This document shows, one piece after another, positions 1-9,796 of a stretch of 64,000 nucleotides of DNA. The DNA is from Bacteroidota bacterium (GTDB lineage: Bacteria > Bacteroidota > Bacteroidia > UBA4408). The notes beneath the pieces were generated by a model. The model was not told the DNA's origin. It was given only the letters and a program-made list of their open reading frames with translations, and did no database searches. Location: NCBI GenBank assembly GCA_016721765.1, contig JADKHO010000001.1:603501-667500 (forward strand), in the 5' to 3' direction. Every line of letters starts with the position of its first letter. Within the stretch, counting starts at the first letter, position 1. A program made the translations under genes and the position numbers.

Positions 1-1
1 A

Positions 2-3000
2 TGTAAAATTTATTGTATCGGTATTGAAATAGCAGGTTCTCCAACTGTTCCGGTTACTGTAAATGTAAATGTTCCGGCTGTTGCCTCAACATTAGCAGGT
101 ACACGTTGTGGAACGGGAACAGTAAATCTTTCTGCAACACCATCAGCCGGTGCTAGTATTAAATGGTATACTACTCCAACCGGTGGTACTGCAACTGCAG
201 GAAGTTCGTATACAACTCCTGTATTGTCAGGAACACCGGGTGTAACTCCTTTCTATGCATCTGCATCTATTGGTGCAAGTGGTTCATCAACAACAGGCAT
301 GCCTGCAGCATTAGGAACTGCCACATCTGGAGCAGGTACAACCAACTTCGGATTAGTGTTTGATGCTTTGTCGTCCTTTACATTGAGTTCAGTTACTGTT
401 TATCCTGTAAGTGCTTCAAGTGCTGCAGGTACCGTAACCATCGACATTATTAATAGCTCAGGAACAGTATTAAATACTGTAACTGCAAATGTGGTGGGTA
501 GCCCTGCTGCAACTCCATTACCAACAGTTATTAATTGTAACTTCAGTATTGCTGCCGGAACTAATCTTAAAATGCGTCCTGCCTTTACCGGAATCACAGG
601 CTTGCTATTTGAAGCTGCGGCCTCAGCTCCGGGAGGCAATTATGGATTCCCTTATGTAGTGCCTGGTGTTGTTTCAATTAACTCAGGAACGCTTACAGCT
701 GCTCCAACAAATACTGCCAGACTTGATCTTTACTATTATTTCTACAATTGGGTAATTGGCGGTGGAAGCTGCGAAAGCAATAGAACAACTGTTAATGCTA
801 CAGTAACTCTTGCGCCTGCACTTACATCGGTTACTGCAACTCCTCCAAATTTATGTGGCGGTGTATCAACCAATTTGGTTGCTACCAGTGGCAATTCAAA
901 TTATTCATATGAATGGACTCCAGGAAATTTAATTGGTAGCAGTGTAACTGTTTCTCCAAATAGTTCAACTACGTATTCAGTTACAGCAACCGATAATATT
1001 TCTGGATGTGTTAATTCAGGAACTGTTAGTGTATTTGTAGATCCATCCTCCGCTGTAACCGTTACAAAAACAGGACCTAATCCAACCTATCCGGGCAACG
1101 TAACAACGATTAATGCATCCGCAGGATTGATTACCGGAACAGTCGGAACATTTGGGTCAGCTACCACTACTTCTACCGCAGGTATCACTCCATTTAATTC
1201 GAATTGGGAGGGAAGCAGAGTACAGTACTTAATTCGTGCAAGTGAATTAACAGCTTTAGGTTTCACAGCCGGTAATTTTAACAGTATGGCTTTCGAAGTT
1301 TCAGCAACCGGAACGGGTACATTTGCACAGAGCGGATTTAACATTAAAATCGGACACTCCAATGCAACAGCAATGACCTCGGTATACGAAACACCTACTG
1401 CCGGATTTACAACAGTATATGGTCCGGTAAATGAACCAGCACCAACAGTTGGTTTAAAAACCTATTTGTTTGGCACACCATTTACATGGGATGGCGTTTC
1501 TAGTGTATTAATTGAAATCTGTCATGATAATGATATAAATGCAAGTTGTGCAAGTTGTTTCAGCAGCAGTTCAACAGTTAGATATACGAATACTGCATAT
1601 AATTCAACCTATGGTCGATATGGCGATAACGTTCAAGCTTGCGGAGTATCTTCAACCAGTGCAGCAACAACTTTTACAAATCGTCCAAACATTACGTTTA
1701 CCTCTGGAGGCGCAGTTACCTTTACATGGGCACCGTTTGCAGATTTGTATACCGACGCCGGTTTAACTTCACCATATACCGGTGCACCTGCAACAGCAAC
1801 AACTGTTTATGCAACACCAAGTACAACAACTGCATACACTGCAACATCGACTACTAGTTTTGGAGCTTGCGGATTTACGAGTGGTAATACAACTGTTAAT
1901 GTAATTACAACTCCTCCTGCTTGTCCGGCAACTGTAACAGTTAGCAATAGTAGCTGCTATACCACCGCTTCATTAAGCTGGACACCAGTGCCACTTTACG
2001 CAGATGGTTACTATATATATGTAGCTAAGGATAACCCAATGACTGATTTTGTTTTCTATCAAACATCAGTGGGCTTGGCAACAACATTTAGTTTAGGGGT
2101 ATTAACTCCAAATACTACCTATTATTATATGGTTGCACCTTATAACGTAAATGGTGAAAGCGTATGTTCTATTGGTCAATTTACAACCGGCGCGTCTCAA
2201 GATGCATACCCATCGGTTGCATTACTTGCACCTCCAACACCGGCAGTTACTTATGTATTGAATGGTGAGAACACCACACCACCGTTAATGCCTTGCGGTG
2301 TAACTACTGAGAATGCAGATCAATTAGGTAACAGTTCATGGTACACTTCAACCATTGCACCGCGCACCGGAACACGTCACTTACGTATCGATAAAAACTC
2401 GGATAATGTAACACCTTTAGATGATTATTTCTTTACCGTTCCAGTACACGTTACTGCAGGGAAAGTTTACCGCATCACTTGGTGGGATAGAGCATCTTCA
2501 GCCAGCTTCACTGAAAGCTATGAGCTACGTATGGCAACATTACCTGACGCGTCTACCATGTCTGGTTCAACTCCCGATTTGTTTTCTACCAATAGCACCA
2601 CTTACGCACAAAAACAAGGAACAGATTATTTAGTTCCTGTTGGCGGAACCGGTGTTGTATATTTCGGATTCCATGCAATTAGCCTAGCGAATAGAGGCAG
2701 CATTTATATTGATGATATCACTATAAGCGAAGTACCGGTACCTCAAATTAATCCTGCATACTGTACAACCATACCAAGCATGTATGATCAGATTTTTGTT
2801 ACACCAATTCCGGGAGCGACTAATTACCGTTTCAAAATTGTTGGAACCGGTGCACAAACAGGATACAATTTTGAACACTACCGTAACAATGCGAACCCTG
2901 ATTACCGTTTGAAATGGGCTCCGGGTGTGATTTATGGATACGCTTATAATGTACAAGTTGCATCTTATGTTGCCGGTGTTTGGAGTCCTTATGGACCTGC

Positions 3001-4324
3001 ATGTTCTGTATCTTTAGGTGCATTCCCTGCTATCAAATTGCGTAACAATCCAGCAACTGTAGCTGGTCCTTGTGACTATGTTATTTCTGACTTAAATGAT
3101 AGATTGTTAACGGATTCACTTTCCGGTGCAAACGATTACATGTACAAAATTGTGGAAGATGTACCGGGTGGCGCTTATGATTATGACCATACTTGGCAAC
3201 GTCAAAGTGGTAACCTCGACTTCCGTTTAGTTTGGGCATACCAATCGTCTCCGCTAATTGATCGTGTTCGCTTTGGTTATAGTTATGACGTTCAAACGCG
3301 TGCACTTGTTGGTAAAACAGGAGCAACTTTCGGTAACCGTCCGGGTGAATGGGGTCCTTATGGAGTAACTTGTAAGTTAGATTTAACTACAACTTCTCCT
3401 ACAACATCCTTAACCAACTGTAACATTACTTTAAGCTCACTCAACGATCAAATTTTTACCACTCCGGTAACGGGTGCTACCAATTATGAGTATGAGTTTA
3501 CAGCTCCAGGTTATACTGCTATAGCATATCGTAGTAATGGAAACACAGACTTCCGTTTGATCTGGATTCCAACTACCCCAGCTGTTCCGGGTGGTGTGCG
3601 TTACGCAACAACTTATACTGTTCGAGTTAAGCCTTATGTGGGTGGAGTTTGGTTAAGTTACGGTGCACCATGTACAGTAACTACGCCCGCTGCTCCAACA
3701 ACATCCATCTCAACTGTTGGATTCTGCGGGTCTACACTATCACCGGGTCAATTTAGCAGTATCATAAATTGCACTGCAGTACCGGGAGCTAGCATGTATT
3801 CTTTCCGAATTACCAATGTAGGTGGAGTTGCTTATTCTAAAGTATTGTATAACTATAATGCAAACACCAGCTTTAGTTTATCACGTACTTTGGTTTGCTG
3901 CGGATTCCCGAACATGTTACCAAACGCAACCTATACTATCGAAGTAGCATACTACGCCGGTCAGTGGAGTGCTTATGGACCAACCTGTACATTCACCACA
4001 GGAGCGACTGTTCCACGTTACTCACCATTCTCTACCGAAGGTGTTGAAGCAACGGATGAAGCACTTAATTTAAGTGTGTATCCAAATCCTGCAACTGTAA
4101 ATGAGCAATATGCCCTTGAGTTACAAGGCATAACAGCTGCTAACGAAAAAGTTCAGGTAGCTATTTACAACATGATTGGCGATAGAGTTTACCGTGCAGA
4201 AGTAATTACCAAAGAGGAAGCAACTCTAACCATTAGACCTGAAATGCAATTAGCAGCAGGGGTTTATATGGCCGAAGCGCAACTTAATGGAAATGTTTAC
4301 AGAGTGAAATTTGTGGTGAAATAA
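2..4324 (+). CDS. Large T9SS-exported repeat protein, 5' end outside window
   Basis: The reading frame is open from base 2 with no stop, so the start lies upstream; a TTG at 224 is only an internal codon. The visible part (about 1440 residues) begins with a bacterial Ig-like module (C-G-T-G...W-Y...Y-T-T-P pattern), followed by further Ig-like modules, a fibronectin-III-like module near bases 1920-2190, and a jelly-roll-like segment near 2200-2740 (T-W-W-D-R, ending Y-I-D-D-I-T). Four ~95-residue repeats follow, each closing with a W..YG..C motif. The last ~85 residues are a T9SS type A sorting domain (VYPNPA ... GVYMAEA ... KFVVK). It is therefore inferred to be exported across the outer membrane and surface-attached or released; an adhesin or matrix role is possible but nothing catalytic is visible. 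A strong terminator follows directly. Confidence 0.85.
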   Translation, partial: CKIYCIGIEIAGSPTVPVTVNVNVPAVASTLAGTRCGTGTVNLSATPSAGASIKWYTTPTGGTATAGSSYTTPVLSGTPGVTPFYASASIGASGSSTTGMPAALGTATSGAGTTNFGLVFDALSSFTLSSVTVYPVSASSAAGTVTIDIINSSGTVLNTVTANVVGSPAATPLPTVINCNFSIAAGTNLKMRPAFTGITGLLFEAAASAPGGNYGFPYVVPGVVSINSGTLTAAPTNTARLDLYYYFYNWVIGGGSCESNRTTVNATVTLAPALTSVTATPPNLCGGVSTNLVATSGNSNYSYEWTPGNLIGSSVTVSPNSSTTYSVTATDNISGCVNSGTVSVFVDPSSAVTVTKTGPNPTYPGNVTTINASAGLITGTVGTFGSATTTSTAGITPFNSNWEGSRVQYLIRASELTALGFTAGNFNSMAFEVSATGTGTFAQSGFNIKIGHSNATAMTSVYETPTAGFTTVYGPVNEPAPTVGLKTYLFGTPFTWDGVSSVLIEICHDNDINASCASCFSSSSTVRYTNTAYNSTYGRYGDNVQACGVSSTSAATTFTNRPNITFTSGGAVTFTWAPFADLYTDAGLTSPYTGAPATATTVYATPSTTTAYTATSTTSFGACGFTSGNTTVNVITTPPACPATVTVSNSSCYTTASLSWTPVPLYADGYYIYVAKDNPMTDFVFYQTSVGLATTFSLGVLTPNTTYYYMVAPYNVNGESVCSIGQFTTGASQDAYPSVALLAPPTPAVTYVLNGENTTPPLMPCGVTTENADQLGNSSWYTSTIAPRTGTRHLRIDKNSDNVTPLDDYFFTVPVHVTAGKVYRITWWDRASSASFTESYELRMATLPDASTMSGSTPDLFSTNSTTYAQKQGTDYLVPVGGTGVVYFGFHAISLANRGSIYIDDITISEVPVPQINPAYCTTIPSMYDQIFVTPIPGATNYRFKIVGTGAQTGYNFEHYRNNANPDYRLKWAPGVIYGYAYNVQVASYVAGVWSPYGPACSVSLGAFPAIKLRNNPATVAGPCDYVISDLNDRLLTDSLSGANDYMYKIVEDVPGGAYDYDHTWQRQSGNLDFRLVWAYQSSPLIDRVRFGYSYDVQTRALVGKTGATFGNRPGEWGPYGVTCKLDLTTTSPTTSLTNCNITLSSLNDQIFTTPVTGATNYEYEFTAPGYTAIAYRSNGNTDFRLIWIPTTPAVPGGVRYATTYTVRVKPYVGGVWLSYGAPCTVTTPAAPTTSISTVGFCGSTLSPGQFSSIINCTAVPGASMYSFRITNVGGVAYSKVLYNYNANTSFSLSRTLVCCGFPNMLPNATYTIEVAYYAGQWSAYGPTCTFTTGATVPRYSPFSTEGVEATDEALNLSVYPNPATVNEQYALELQGITAANEKVQVAIYNMIGDRVYRAEVITKEEATLTIRPEMQLAAGVYMAEAQLNGNVYRVKFVVK
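2755..4010 (+). repeat. Four tandem ~95-residue protein repeats
   Basis: Four degenerate coding repeats are visible. Each starts with a Cys, then an L/M-x-D-Q/R-I/L-F like stretch, a GATNY-like motif, an R-L-x-W or similar segment, and ends W-x-x-YG-x-x-C. The third and first copies are most alike (DQIF.TP..GATNY). The paired Cys at both ends of each unit suggests one disulfide per repeat; this is inference. Confidence 0.7.
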
Positions 4325-4338
4325 GCACCATTAATAAT

Positions 4339-4386
4339 AAAAAAGGAAAAGCCCTTGCAAAATTTTGCAAGGGCTTTTCCTTTTTT
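4339..4386. terminator. Bidirectional rho-independent terminator
   Basis: A perfect 24-bp inverted repeat with no spare loop bases, core GGAAAAGCCCTTGCAAAA, flanked by A-run and T-run. It lies between two convergent genes, so it can stop transcription from either side. Confidence 0.9.
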
Positions 4387-4399
4387 AAACCGTATTAAT

Positions 4400-5194
4400 T
4401 TAATTTAAAAACTCGATGCAGGCTTGATAAAACAATTCAGGCTGTTCCGCTTGAACCCAGTGACCCGCTCCCGAAATGGATTGCACCGCACTGTTAGGGA
4501 ATGAACGTATTATCAAAGACAACTCATCTTGCTGAATGTAATTTGATTTTTCACCCTTAATAAAAAGTGTTGGAATCGGCACAGGAGCTGCTGAGGCATC
4601 TTGTTCCTCGCCTACAATTTCAATATCCCTTTTAATCACCTCCAAATTAAAACGCCAGGCTAGTAAACTGTTTTGCACATCTTTCCAATACAAATTCTTA
4701 AGTAAAAATTGTAATTCACCTTGATTTTTAATTTTTTCAGAAAGCTTGCTCTCCGCCTCCTTTCTAGCGTGTATATTTGTTAAATCGAGTTCAAAAAGTG
4801 CCTCTAATATTTTTTGATGGTGCACCGGATAATACTTAGGTGAAATATCAACCACTATTAATTTTTCAATTCTTTCGGAATGATTGATAGCCAAATGCAT
4901 GGCTGCCTTCCCTCCCATTGAATGGCCAATAATATTAATTTGATGTAGTTTCTCTGCATCCATCAAATTTAATATATCATTACTCATAGCTGCATAATTC
5001 CATTCATTGGAGTGAAAGGATTGGCCATGGTTGCGCAAGTCGATTAAATATACCTCATAATTCTCAGCAAATCTTTTTCCAAGGGTTTGCCAATTGTCGC
5101 TGGAACCAAATAATCCATGTAAAATAAAAAGCGGTTTTCCTTGACCTAATTTTCTATAAAATAAGTTCACTAGTAATTTTTTTACGTTTAACAC
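4400..5194 (-). CDS. Alpha/beta hydrolase, YbfF-type esterase
   Basis: The 264-residue protein has the complete alpha/beta hydrolase signature: oxyanion segment HGLFGS, nucleophile elbow GHSMGG, an acidic region near IKGEKSNY and the catalytic His in GAGHWV. Length and the HGLFGSSDNW motif match the YbfF/acyl-esterase family of small cytoplasmic esterases; the natural substrate is unknown. The first eight or so residues (MLNVKKLL) may not be native, because relatives usually begin at the LFYRKLGQG segment. It is convergent with the large repeat protein and divergent from the SPOR gene, so it appears to be monocistronic. Confidence 0.85.
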   Translation of the reverse strand: MLNVKKLLVNLFYRKLGQGKPLFILHGLFGSSDNWQTLGKRFAENYEVYLIDLRNHGQSFHSNEWNYAAMSNDILNLMDAEKLHQINIIGHSMGGKAAMHLAINHSERIEKLIVVDISPKYYPVHHQKILEALFELDLTNIHARKEAESKLSEKIKNQGELQFLLKNLYWKDVQNSLLAWRFNLEVIKRDIEIVGEEQDASAAPVPIPTLFIKGEKSNYIQQDELSLIIRSFPNSAVQSISGAGHWVQAEQPELFYQACIEFLN

Positions 5195-5256
5195 ATTGAA
5201 TTCTTATCAAAATAAGATTTCAAAAGCAGTCTTTCCATTTACAAGTCAAAAAACAA

Positions 5257-5264
5257 TACCTTTG
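5257..5264 (+). promoter_or_regulatory. TAnnTTTG promoter box before SPOR gene
   Basis: TACCTTTG matches the Bacteroidota -7 consensus TAnnTTTG, 8 bases before the ATG. No clear -33 TTG is seen. It implies a very short leader. Confidence 0.4.
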
Positions 5265-5272
5265 AACCCACG

Positions 5273-5674
5273 ATGAAGTATTTTGCAATTTTACTATTTA
5301 TTCTACTGCAAATAAACAGCTTATTTGCTCAGCACGATAGTGTTGGCAAGGTGGAAATTAGCCAATCAAATGAAATAGACAAGTTGCTCTTAAAACACTT
5401 ACAGATAAATTCTGAAAACGAGAGCATTGACGGCTTTAGAATTCAAATTCATTTTGGGGGTGAGCGTGAGAAAGCAAAAACCATAAAAACAAAATTTTTG
5501 CAGCAATTCCCGGATGTTGCGGCGTATGAGGTGTATCAACAACCCAATTTTAAAGTACGTGTTGGGGATTTCAGAACCCGATTGGAAGCACAAAAATTTA
5601 TGACCGAAATTAATACGTACTTCCCAAGTGCGTTTATTGTAGCCGACGAAATTCACCTGCCTAAGCTCGAATAA
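5273..5674 (+). CDS. Exported SPOR-domain protein
   Basis: The 133-residue protein starts with a signal peptide (hydrophobic FAILLFILLQINSLFAQ, cleavage likely after FAQ). The rest forms one SPOR domain: FRIQIHFGG at the start, then an R-V-G-D-F motif with regularly placed aromatic residues, as in RlpA/DedD-type SPOR modules. SPOR domains bind denuded peptidoglycan glycan strands, often at division sites, so a periplasmic cell-wall-associated role is inferred. It has no other domain. It reads toward hemA but is separated from it by about 100 bases that contain their own promoter-like box. Confidence 0.85.
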   Translation: MKYFAILLFILLQINSLFAQHDSVGKVEISQSNEIDKLLLKHLQINSENESIDGFRIQIHFGGEREKAKTIKTKFLQQFPDVAAYEVYQQPNFKVRVGDFRTRLEAQKFMTEINTYFPSAFIVADEIHLPKLE

Positions 5675-5740
5675 TTCCCATTCAAACATGACATTGCTCA
5701 TGGGTGACAAATTCATGACAAATCAATGTATCCGGGGGCT

Positions 5741-5748
5741 TACATTTG
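5741..5748 (+). promoter_or_regulatory. TAnnTTTG promoter box before hemA
   Basis: TACATTTG fits the Bacteroidota -7 consensus and lies 25 bases before the hemA ATG. No convincing -33 element was found. Confidence 0.45.
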
Positions 5749-5773
5749 CCGTAAATAGAGCAAAAGGAAACTT

Positions 5774-6996
5774 ATGAATGCTTTTAAAATTATCGCATTT
5801 ACCCACAAAACAGCCGATTTAAAAAATATTGGCGATTTGCATATTGATGATGTTTTGCAGCAGGAGCGATTATCGAATTTAAAACACAATTCCAATTTAC
5901 AAGAGCTATTATTTCTTTCTACCTGCAACCGCGTTGAGTTTTTATTCTCAACGTCAGAAGCCATTACCGAAGAATTTACCATCTCTTTTATTCAGGCTGC
6001 CTACCCTCATTTTTCCATCACAGAAGTTAGCCAACTAGCTGCTGGCTGCTTAAAATTTGAAGGAAAAGAAGCCATGCGACATTTGTTACAAGTTGCTTCG
6101 TCGATAGATTCGTTGGTTGTTGGAGAACGCGAAATAATTACTCAGGTGCGCAATGCGTATGATAAATCACTAGGTATGAACCTTACAGGTGATTTGTTGC
6201 GCTTGGTGATAAAACGTGCCATAGAAACAGCCAAACAAGTTTATACCGAAACTCAAATTGCACACAAACCTGTATCAATTGTATCCTTGGCATACCGAAA
6301 ATTAAAAGATTTAAATGTGAGGCTGGATGCTCGATTTGTAATTATTGGGGCCGGTCAAACCAATCAATTAATGGCAAAGTTTTTGAAAAAACATGGCTTT
6401 ACCAACTTTGTGGTTTTTAACAGAACCCTTGCTAATGGTGAGAAATTGGCAATGGATTTGAATGGAAAAGCGTATTCGCTGACTGAACTTACGCATTACA
6501 GCGGTGGTTTTGATGTGATTTTAACCTGTACTGCCAGTGCTGAACATATTATTGATTCAGCCATCTACACTACATTAGCAAGAGGTGAAAAAGGTAAAAA
6601 AATTATCATCGACCTATCTATTCCAACCGATATTGAACCATCCGTTATAAGTGATAACAAACCTTATTATATTGATATAACAGCGCTACAAGCAATGGCT
6701 TCCGAAAACCTAAAGAGCGACACAAGGAATTAGAAGCATGTAATGAAATTATAGAACAAAATATAGAAACTTTCAGAGGTGTGCTGAAAGAAAGAAAGGT
6801 GGAATTGGCAATGAGCTCGATTCCTCAACAAGTAAAAGACATTCACTCCGCTGCTATTAACACAGTATTTGCAAAAGAGCTAGAAAAATTAGACGCAGAA
6901 AGCAAACAAGTTTTGGAAAAAATCCTTTCTTATGTGGAGAAAAAATACATTAGTGTTCCCATGAAAATGGCGAAAGAAATTTTGATTGAAAATTAA
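5774..6996 (+). CDS. hemA: Glutamyl-tRNA reductase, with one-base frameshift
   Basis: Catalyses NADPH-dependent reduction of glutamyl-tRNA(Glu) to glutamate-1-semialdehyde, the first committed step of C5 haem synthesis. The N-terminal catalytic domain has the STCNR motif with the active Cys at residue 51, GERE at 117-120, and the NADPH-binding GAGQT at 192-196. The C-terminal dimerisation helix is intact but in another frame: the first frame stops at 6733, whereas the second resumes as KERHKELEACNEI from 6712 and runs to 6996. Adding one A to the AAA at 6712-6714 restores a ~407-residue protein of normal length. This is more likely a homopolymer sequencing error than a real lesion, because the rest of the haem pathway follows intact. 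It heads the hemA, hemC-hemD, hemB cluster. Confidence 0.9.
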
Positions 6997-7106
6997 TCTC
7001 TTAGCTTCCGCGGGCAATTGAATCCAGTTAAAAAAATGCCTATTTCCATTCAACATAAATGTCCCCAAACTACCGTTGAAATTAAGCTGTTTGATGCAAT
7101 TTTCAG

Positions 7107-8675
7107 ATGAAAAAAATAACAATTGGCTCCAGGGGCAGTGATTTAGCGTTATGGCAGGCTCATTTTGTTCAAGCCGAACTTAAAAAAAGCGGGCTTGATG
7201 CATCCATAAAAATCATTAAAACACAGGGCGATAAAATTCAAGACCTTAGTTTTGACAAACTAGAAGGCAAAGGCTTTTTTACCAAAGAAATTGAAGAAGC
7301 TTTACTTGCAAAAGAAATAGATATCGCCGTTCATTCCCACAAAGATTTACCCACCACATTACCCAAAGGGCTTATTATTGCTGCTGTTTCGGAGCGTGAA
7401 GACCCCTCCGAGTTACTGCTTATTCGCAAAGAGGCTGTGGATGAAAAACAAAAGTATACCTTAAAAAAGAATGCCATTCTAGGGACTTCCTCAGCCCGGC
7501 GAAAAGCACAGTTTCTGGCCTTTCGCCCTGATATCAGCATAAAAGACTTGAGAGGAAATGTTCCTACCCGCTTACAAAAATTAAGGGCTGCAGAGTATGA
7601 TGCAATAATGCTTGCCGCTGCTGGTGTGGAACGATTGAATTTAGATGTTTCGGAATTTGTGGTGCAAAAATTAAATCCCAACGAATTTATTCCTGCCCCG
7701 GCACAAGGAGTTTTAGCACTACAAATCCGCGAAAGCGACGATGAACTGAATGCTATTTTGCAAAACCTAAATGCTAATAAAGTACAGGAAAGAATCGCAA
7801 TTGAGCGAAAAATATTGAATTTGTTTGATGGCGGTTGCCAGCTTCCACTGGGGGTATACTGCGAAACCGATAAAGATGCGAATGACGAGCTTTTTTTTAA
7901 AGTGTGGACTTCGTTGTCGACCGGCTGGGACAAAGCACCCAAATCCCTCTACCATGAGTCAAAAACCAGTGAAGGCCTTGCTCTAAAGATTGTAGAAAAA
8001 TTAAAATCCATTGTACCAGCATCTGTTTTTATAACACGCGACAAACGGTCATCTGATTATTTTGACAAAGCTTTAACGGATAATGGATACAGTGTATTTT
8101 CAAAAGCACTTATTGATATTCGATTTATTCCAATAAAACAGGTACCACAAACCGACTGGATATTTTTTTCAAGCAAAAATGCGGTGAAGAATTTTTTCAT
8201 GCAAAAGCCCAATTTAGCTGCTGTTAAAATTGGATGTGTAGGAAAATCAACAGCCGATGAGTTGCGTAAGTTTGGTAAAAGAGCTGATTTTATTGGTTAT
8301 TCAACAGATACCAAATTAACGGGCAAACAATTTGCATCCACTGTTGGAAAAAAAACTGTGCTCTTTCCTCAAGCAAAAGAAAGTATGCGCAGCATTCAAC
8401 AAGCTTTTACCAACTCAGGCCAAACTACTGACCTTTCAGTATATGAAACGCTTAAAAAGAACGAAGAGCTTGTTCCTGACTTTGAAATTGGCGTATTTAC
8501 CAGCCCTTCGAATGTAGCAGCTTTCTTTGAAAAAAACCGACTCCGTTCTGATCAAAAAATAATTGCAATGGGAGAAAGTACAGCTGCGGCATTGAAAAAA
8601 AACGGGGTACGAAAGCCCGTGCTCACCACGTCATTTGATGACTTAGGGTTGGTAAGGGCCGTATTTGGTTTATAA
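7107..8675 (+). CDS. hemC: Hydroxymethylbilane synthase / uroporphyrinogen-III synthase fusion
   Basis: The 522-residue protein fuses two consecutive enzymes. Residues 1 to ~300 are porphobilinogen deaminase (HemC): IGSRGSDLALWQA, catalytic Asp in HSHKDLPT, the DLRGNVPTRL motif, and Cys244 in DGGCQLPLG, which carries the dipyrromethane cofactor. Residues ~305-522 form a uroporphyrinogen-III synthase (HemD) domain: VFITRDK start, FFSSKNAV, and FTSPSNVAAF near the C-terminus. HemC makes unstable hydroxymethylbilane, which HemD cyclises, so a fusion would favour direct handover; that advantage is inference. The linker is short and no internal stop or start suggests two separate genes. It lies 110 bases after hemA and 61 bases before hemB. 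Confidence 0.93.
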   Translation: MKKITIGSRGSDLALWQAHFVQAELKKSGLDASIKIIKTQGDKIQDLSFDKLEGKGFFTKEIEEALLAKEIDIAVHSHKDLPTTLPKGLIIAAVSEREDPSELLLIRKEAVDEKQKYTLKKNAILGTSSARRKAQFLAFRPDISIKDLRGNVPTRLQKLRAAEYDAIMLAAAGVERLNLDVSEFVVQKLNPNEFIPAPAQGVLALQIRESDDELNAILQNLNANKVQERIAIERKILNLFDGGCQLPLGVYCETDKDANDELFFKVWTSLSTGWDKAPKSLYHESKTSEGLALKIVEKLKSIVPASVFITRDKRSSDYFDKALTDNGYSVFSKALIDIRFIPIKQVPQTDWIFFSSKNAVKNFFMQKPNLAAVKIGCVGKSTADELRKFGKRADFIGYSTDTKLTGKQFASTVGKKTVLFPQAKESMRSIQQAFTNSGQTTDLSVYETLKKNEELVPDFEIGVFTSPSNVAAFFEKNRLRSDQKIIAMGESTAAALKKNGVRKPVLTTSFDDLGLVRAVFGL

Positions 8676-8736
8676 TCATTACATTTAGAGAAGCATTAAA
8701 AAAAATACATTAATACAACTTTTTAGTAAAGAAAAA

Positions 8737-9705
8737 ATGATACAAAGACCTAGAAGACTTCGAAAAACAGCTGTTGTAAGAGAATTGATTGCTGAAACAA
8801 AGTTATCAAAAAGCATGTTTGTTTATCCCTTTTTTGTGGTGCATGGAAATGGTATAAAACACCCCATTGCTGCCATGCCGGGGGTAGACCATTTCTCAAT
8901 TGATGAGTTATTAAAAGAGATAGAATTGCTAACGAAATTGGGAGTGAATAAGGTTTTGCTTTTTGGTGTGGGCGAGGAAAAAACAACAGATGGCAGCTCC
9001 TCACACAGCCACTCCTCCATAATTCCCCAGGCAGTAAGAGCCATTAAAGCAAAATTTGGCGATAGTGTTTATGTGATTACCGATGTTTGTGTATGTGCCT
9101 ATACCACCCATGGTCACTGTGGAATACTTGAAAACAACTATGTGCATAACGATTTATCAGTAGACGTTTTATGTAAGATGGCATTGAGCCATGCACAGGC
9201 CGGAGCCGATATGGTTGCTCCTTCTGATATGATGGATGGTAGAATTGGTGCAATGCGCAGCGTTCTGGATGAAAATAGTTTGGAGAATACAGCCATCATG
9301 TCTTACTCCATAAAATACGCATCGGCATATTACGGACCATTCCGCGAAGCAGCTGACTCTTCGCCTCAAAGTGGTGATCGCAAATCCTACCAGATGGATT
9401 ATCGTAATCCAAATGAATCGCTAAAAGAGGCTATTTTAGATGAGGACGAAGGTGCCGATATTTTGATGGTAAAACCGGCTTTGGCTTACTTGGATGTGAT
9501 TCAACGATTGCGTCAAAATACCTTACTGCCGGTGGCTTGCTACAATGTTTCGGGTGAATACAGTATGGTAAAAGCTGCGGCTCAAGCCGGATGGATTGAT
9601 GAGCAAAAGATTGTAATGGAAAACATGTACGCGTTTGCGCGAGCAGGTGCTGATATTATCATTACCTATCACGCCAAAGATATTGTGGTAAACGGCTGGT
9701 TGTAA
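8737..9705 (+). CDS. hemB: Delta-aminolevulinic acid dehydratase (porphobilinogen synthase)
   Basis: Condenses two 5-aminolevulinate molecules to porphobilinogen. The 322 residues match the usual family length. Schiff-base lysines are Lys193 (SIKYAS) and Lys246 (LMVKPA), and the catalytic zinc site is shown by Cys118, Cys120 and Cys128 in DVCVCAYTTHGHCG, so this is the zinc-dependent type. The ATG is preceded by an A-rich leader with no clear Shine-Dalgarno, normal for this phylum. Together with hemA and hemC-hemD it supplies the pathway from glutamyl-tRNA to uroporphyrinogen III except hemL, which is not in this window. Confidence 0.96.
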   Translation: MIQRPRRLRKTAVVRELIAETKLSKSMFVYPFFVVHGNGIKHPIAAMPGVDHFSIDELLKEIELLTKLGVNKVLLFGVGEEKTTDGSSSHSHSSIIPQAVRAIKAKFGDSVYVITDVCVCAYTTHGHCGILENNYVHNDLSVDVLCKMALSHAQAGADMVAPSDMMDGRIGAMRSVLDENSLENTAIMSYSIKYASAYYGPFREAADSSPQSGDRKSYQMDYRNPNESLKEAILDEDEGADILMVKPALAYLDVIQRLRQNTLLPVACYNVSGEYSMVKAAAQAGWIDEQKIVMENMYAFARAGADIIITYHAKDIVVNGWL

Positions 9706-9796
9706 AATTCCAATTAAAAAAAGCCAAGAAATGATAAATTTTAAGAACTGCATTTTTTGTACTTTTAAAGTGTAAAATTGCAGCTCATTCCATTTT

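Noticed and set aside
224..226. TTG as start of the first large gene
   Set aside because: The frame stays open to base 2 with Ig-like sequence, so the gene begins upstream of the window.
5774..6996. Programmed ribosomal frameshifting in hemA
   Set aside because: No slippery heptamer with a downstream stem-loop was seen, and three other unrelated genes in the window show the same kind of single-base slip.
7331..7942. A 203-codon open frame on the minus strand inside hemC
   Set aside because: It is antisense to well-supported catalytic motifs of hemC-hemD, has Ser/Ala-rich composition and no domain or signal.
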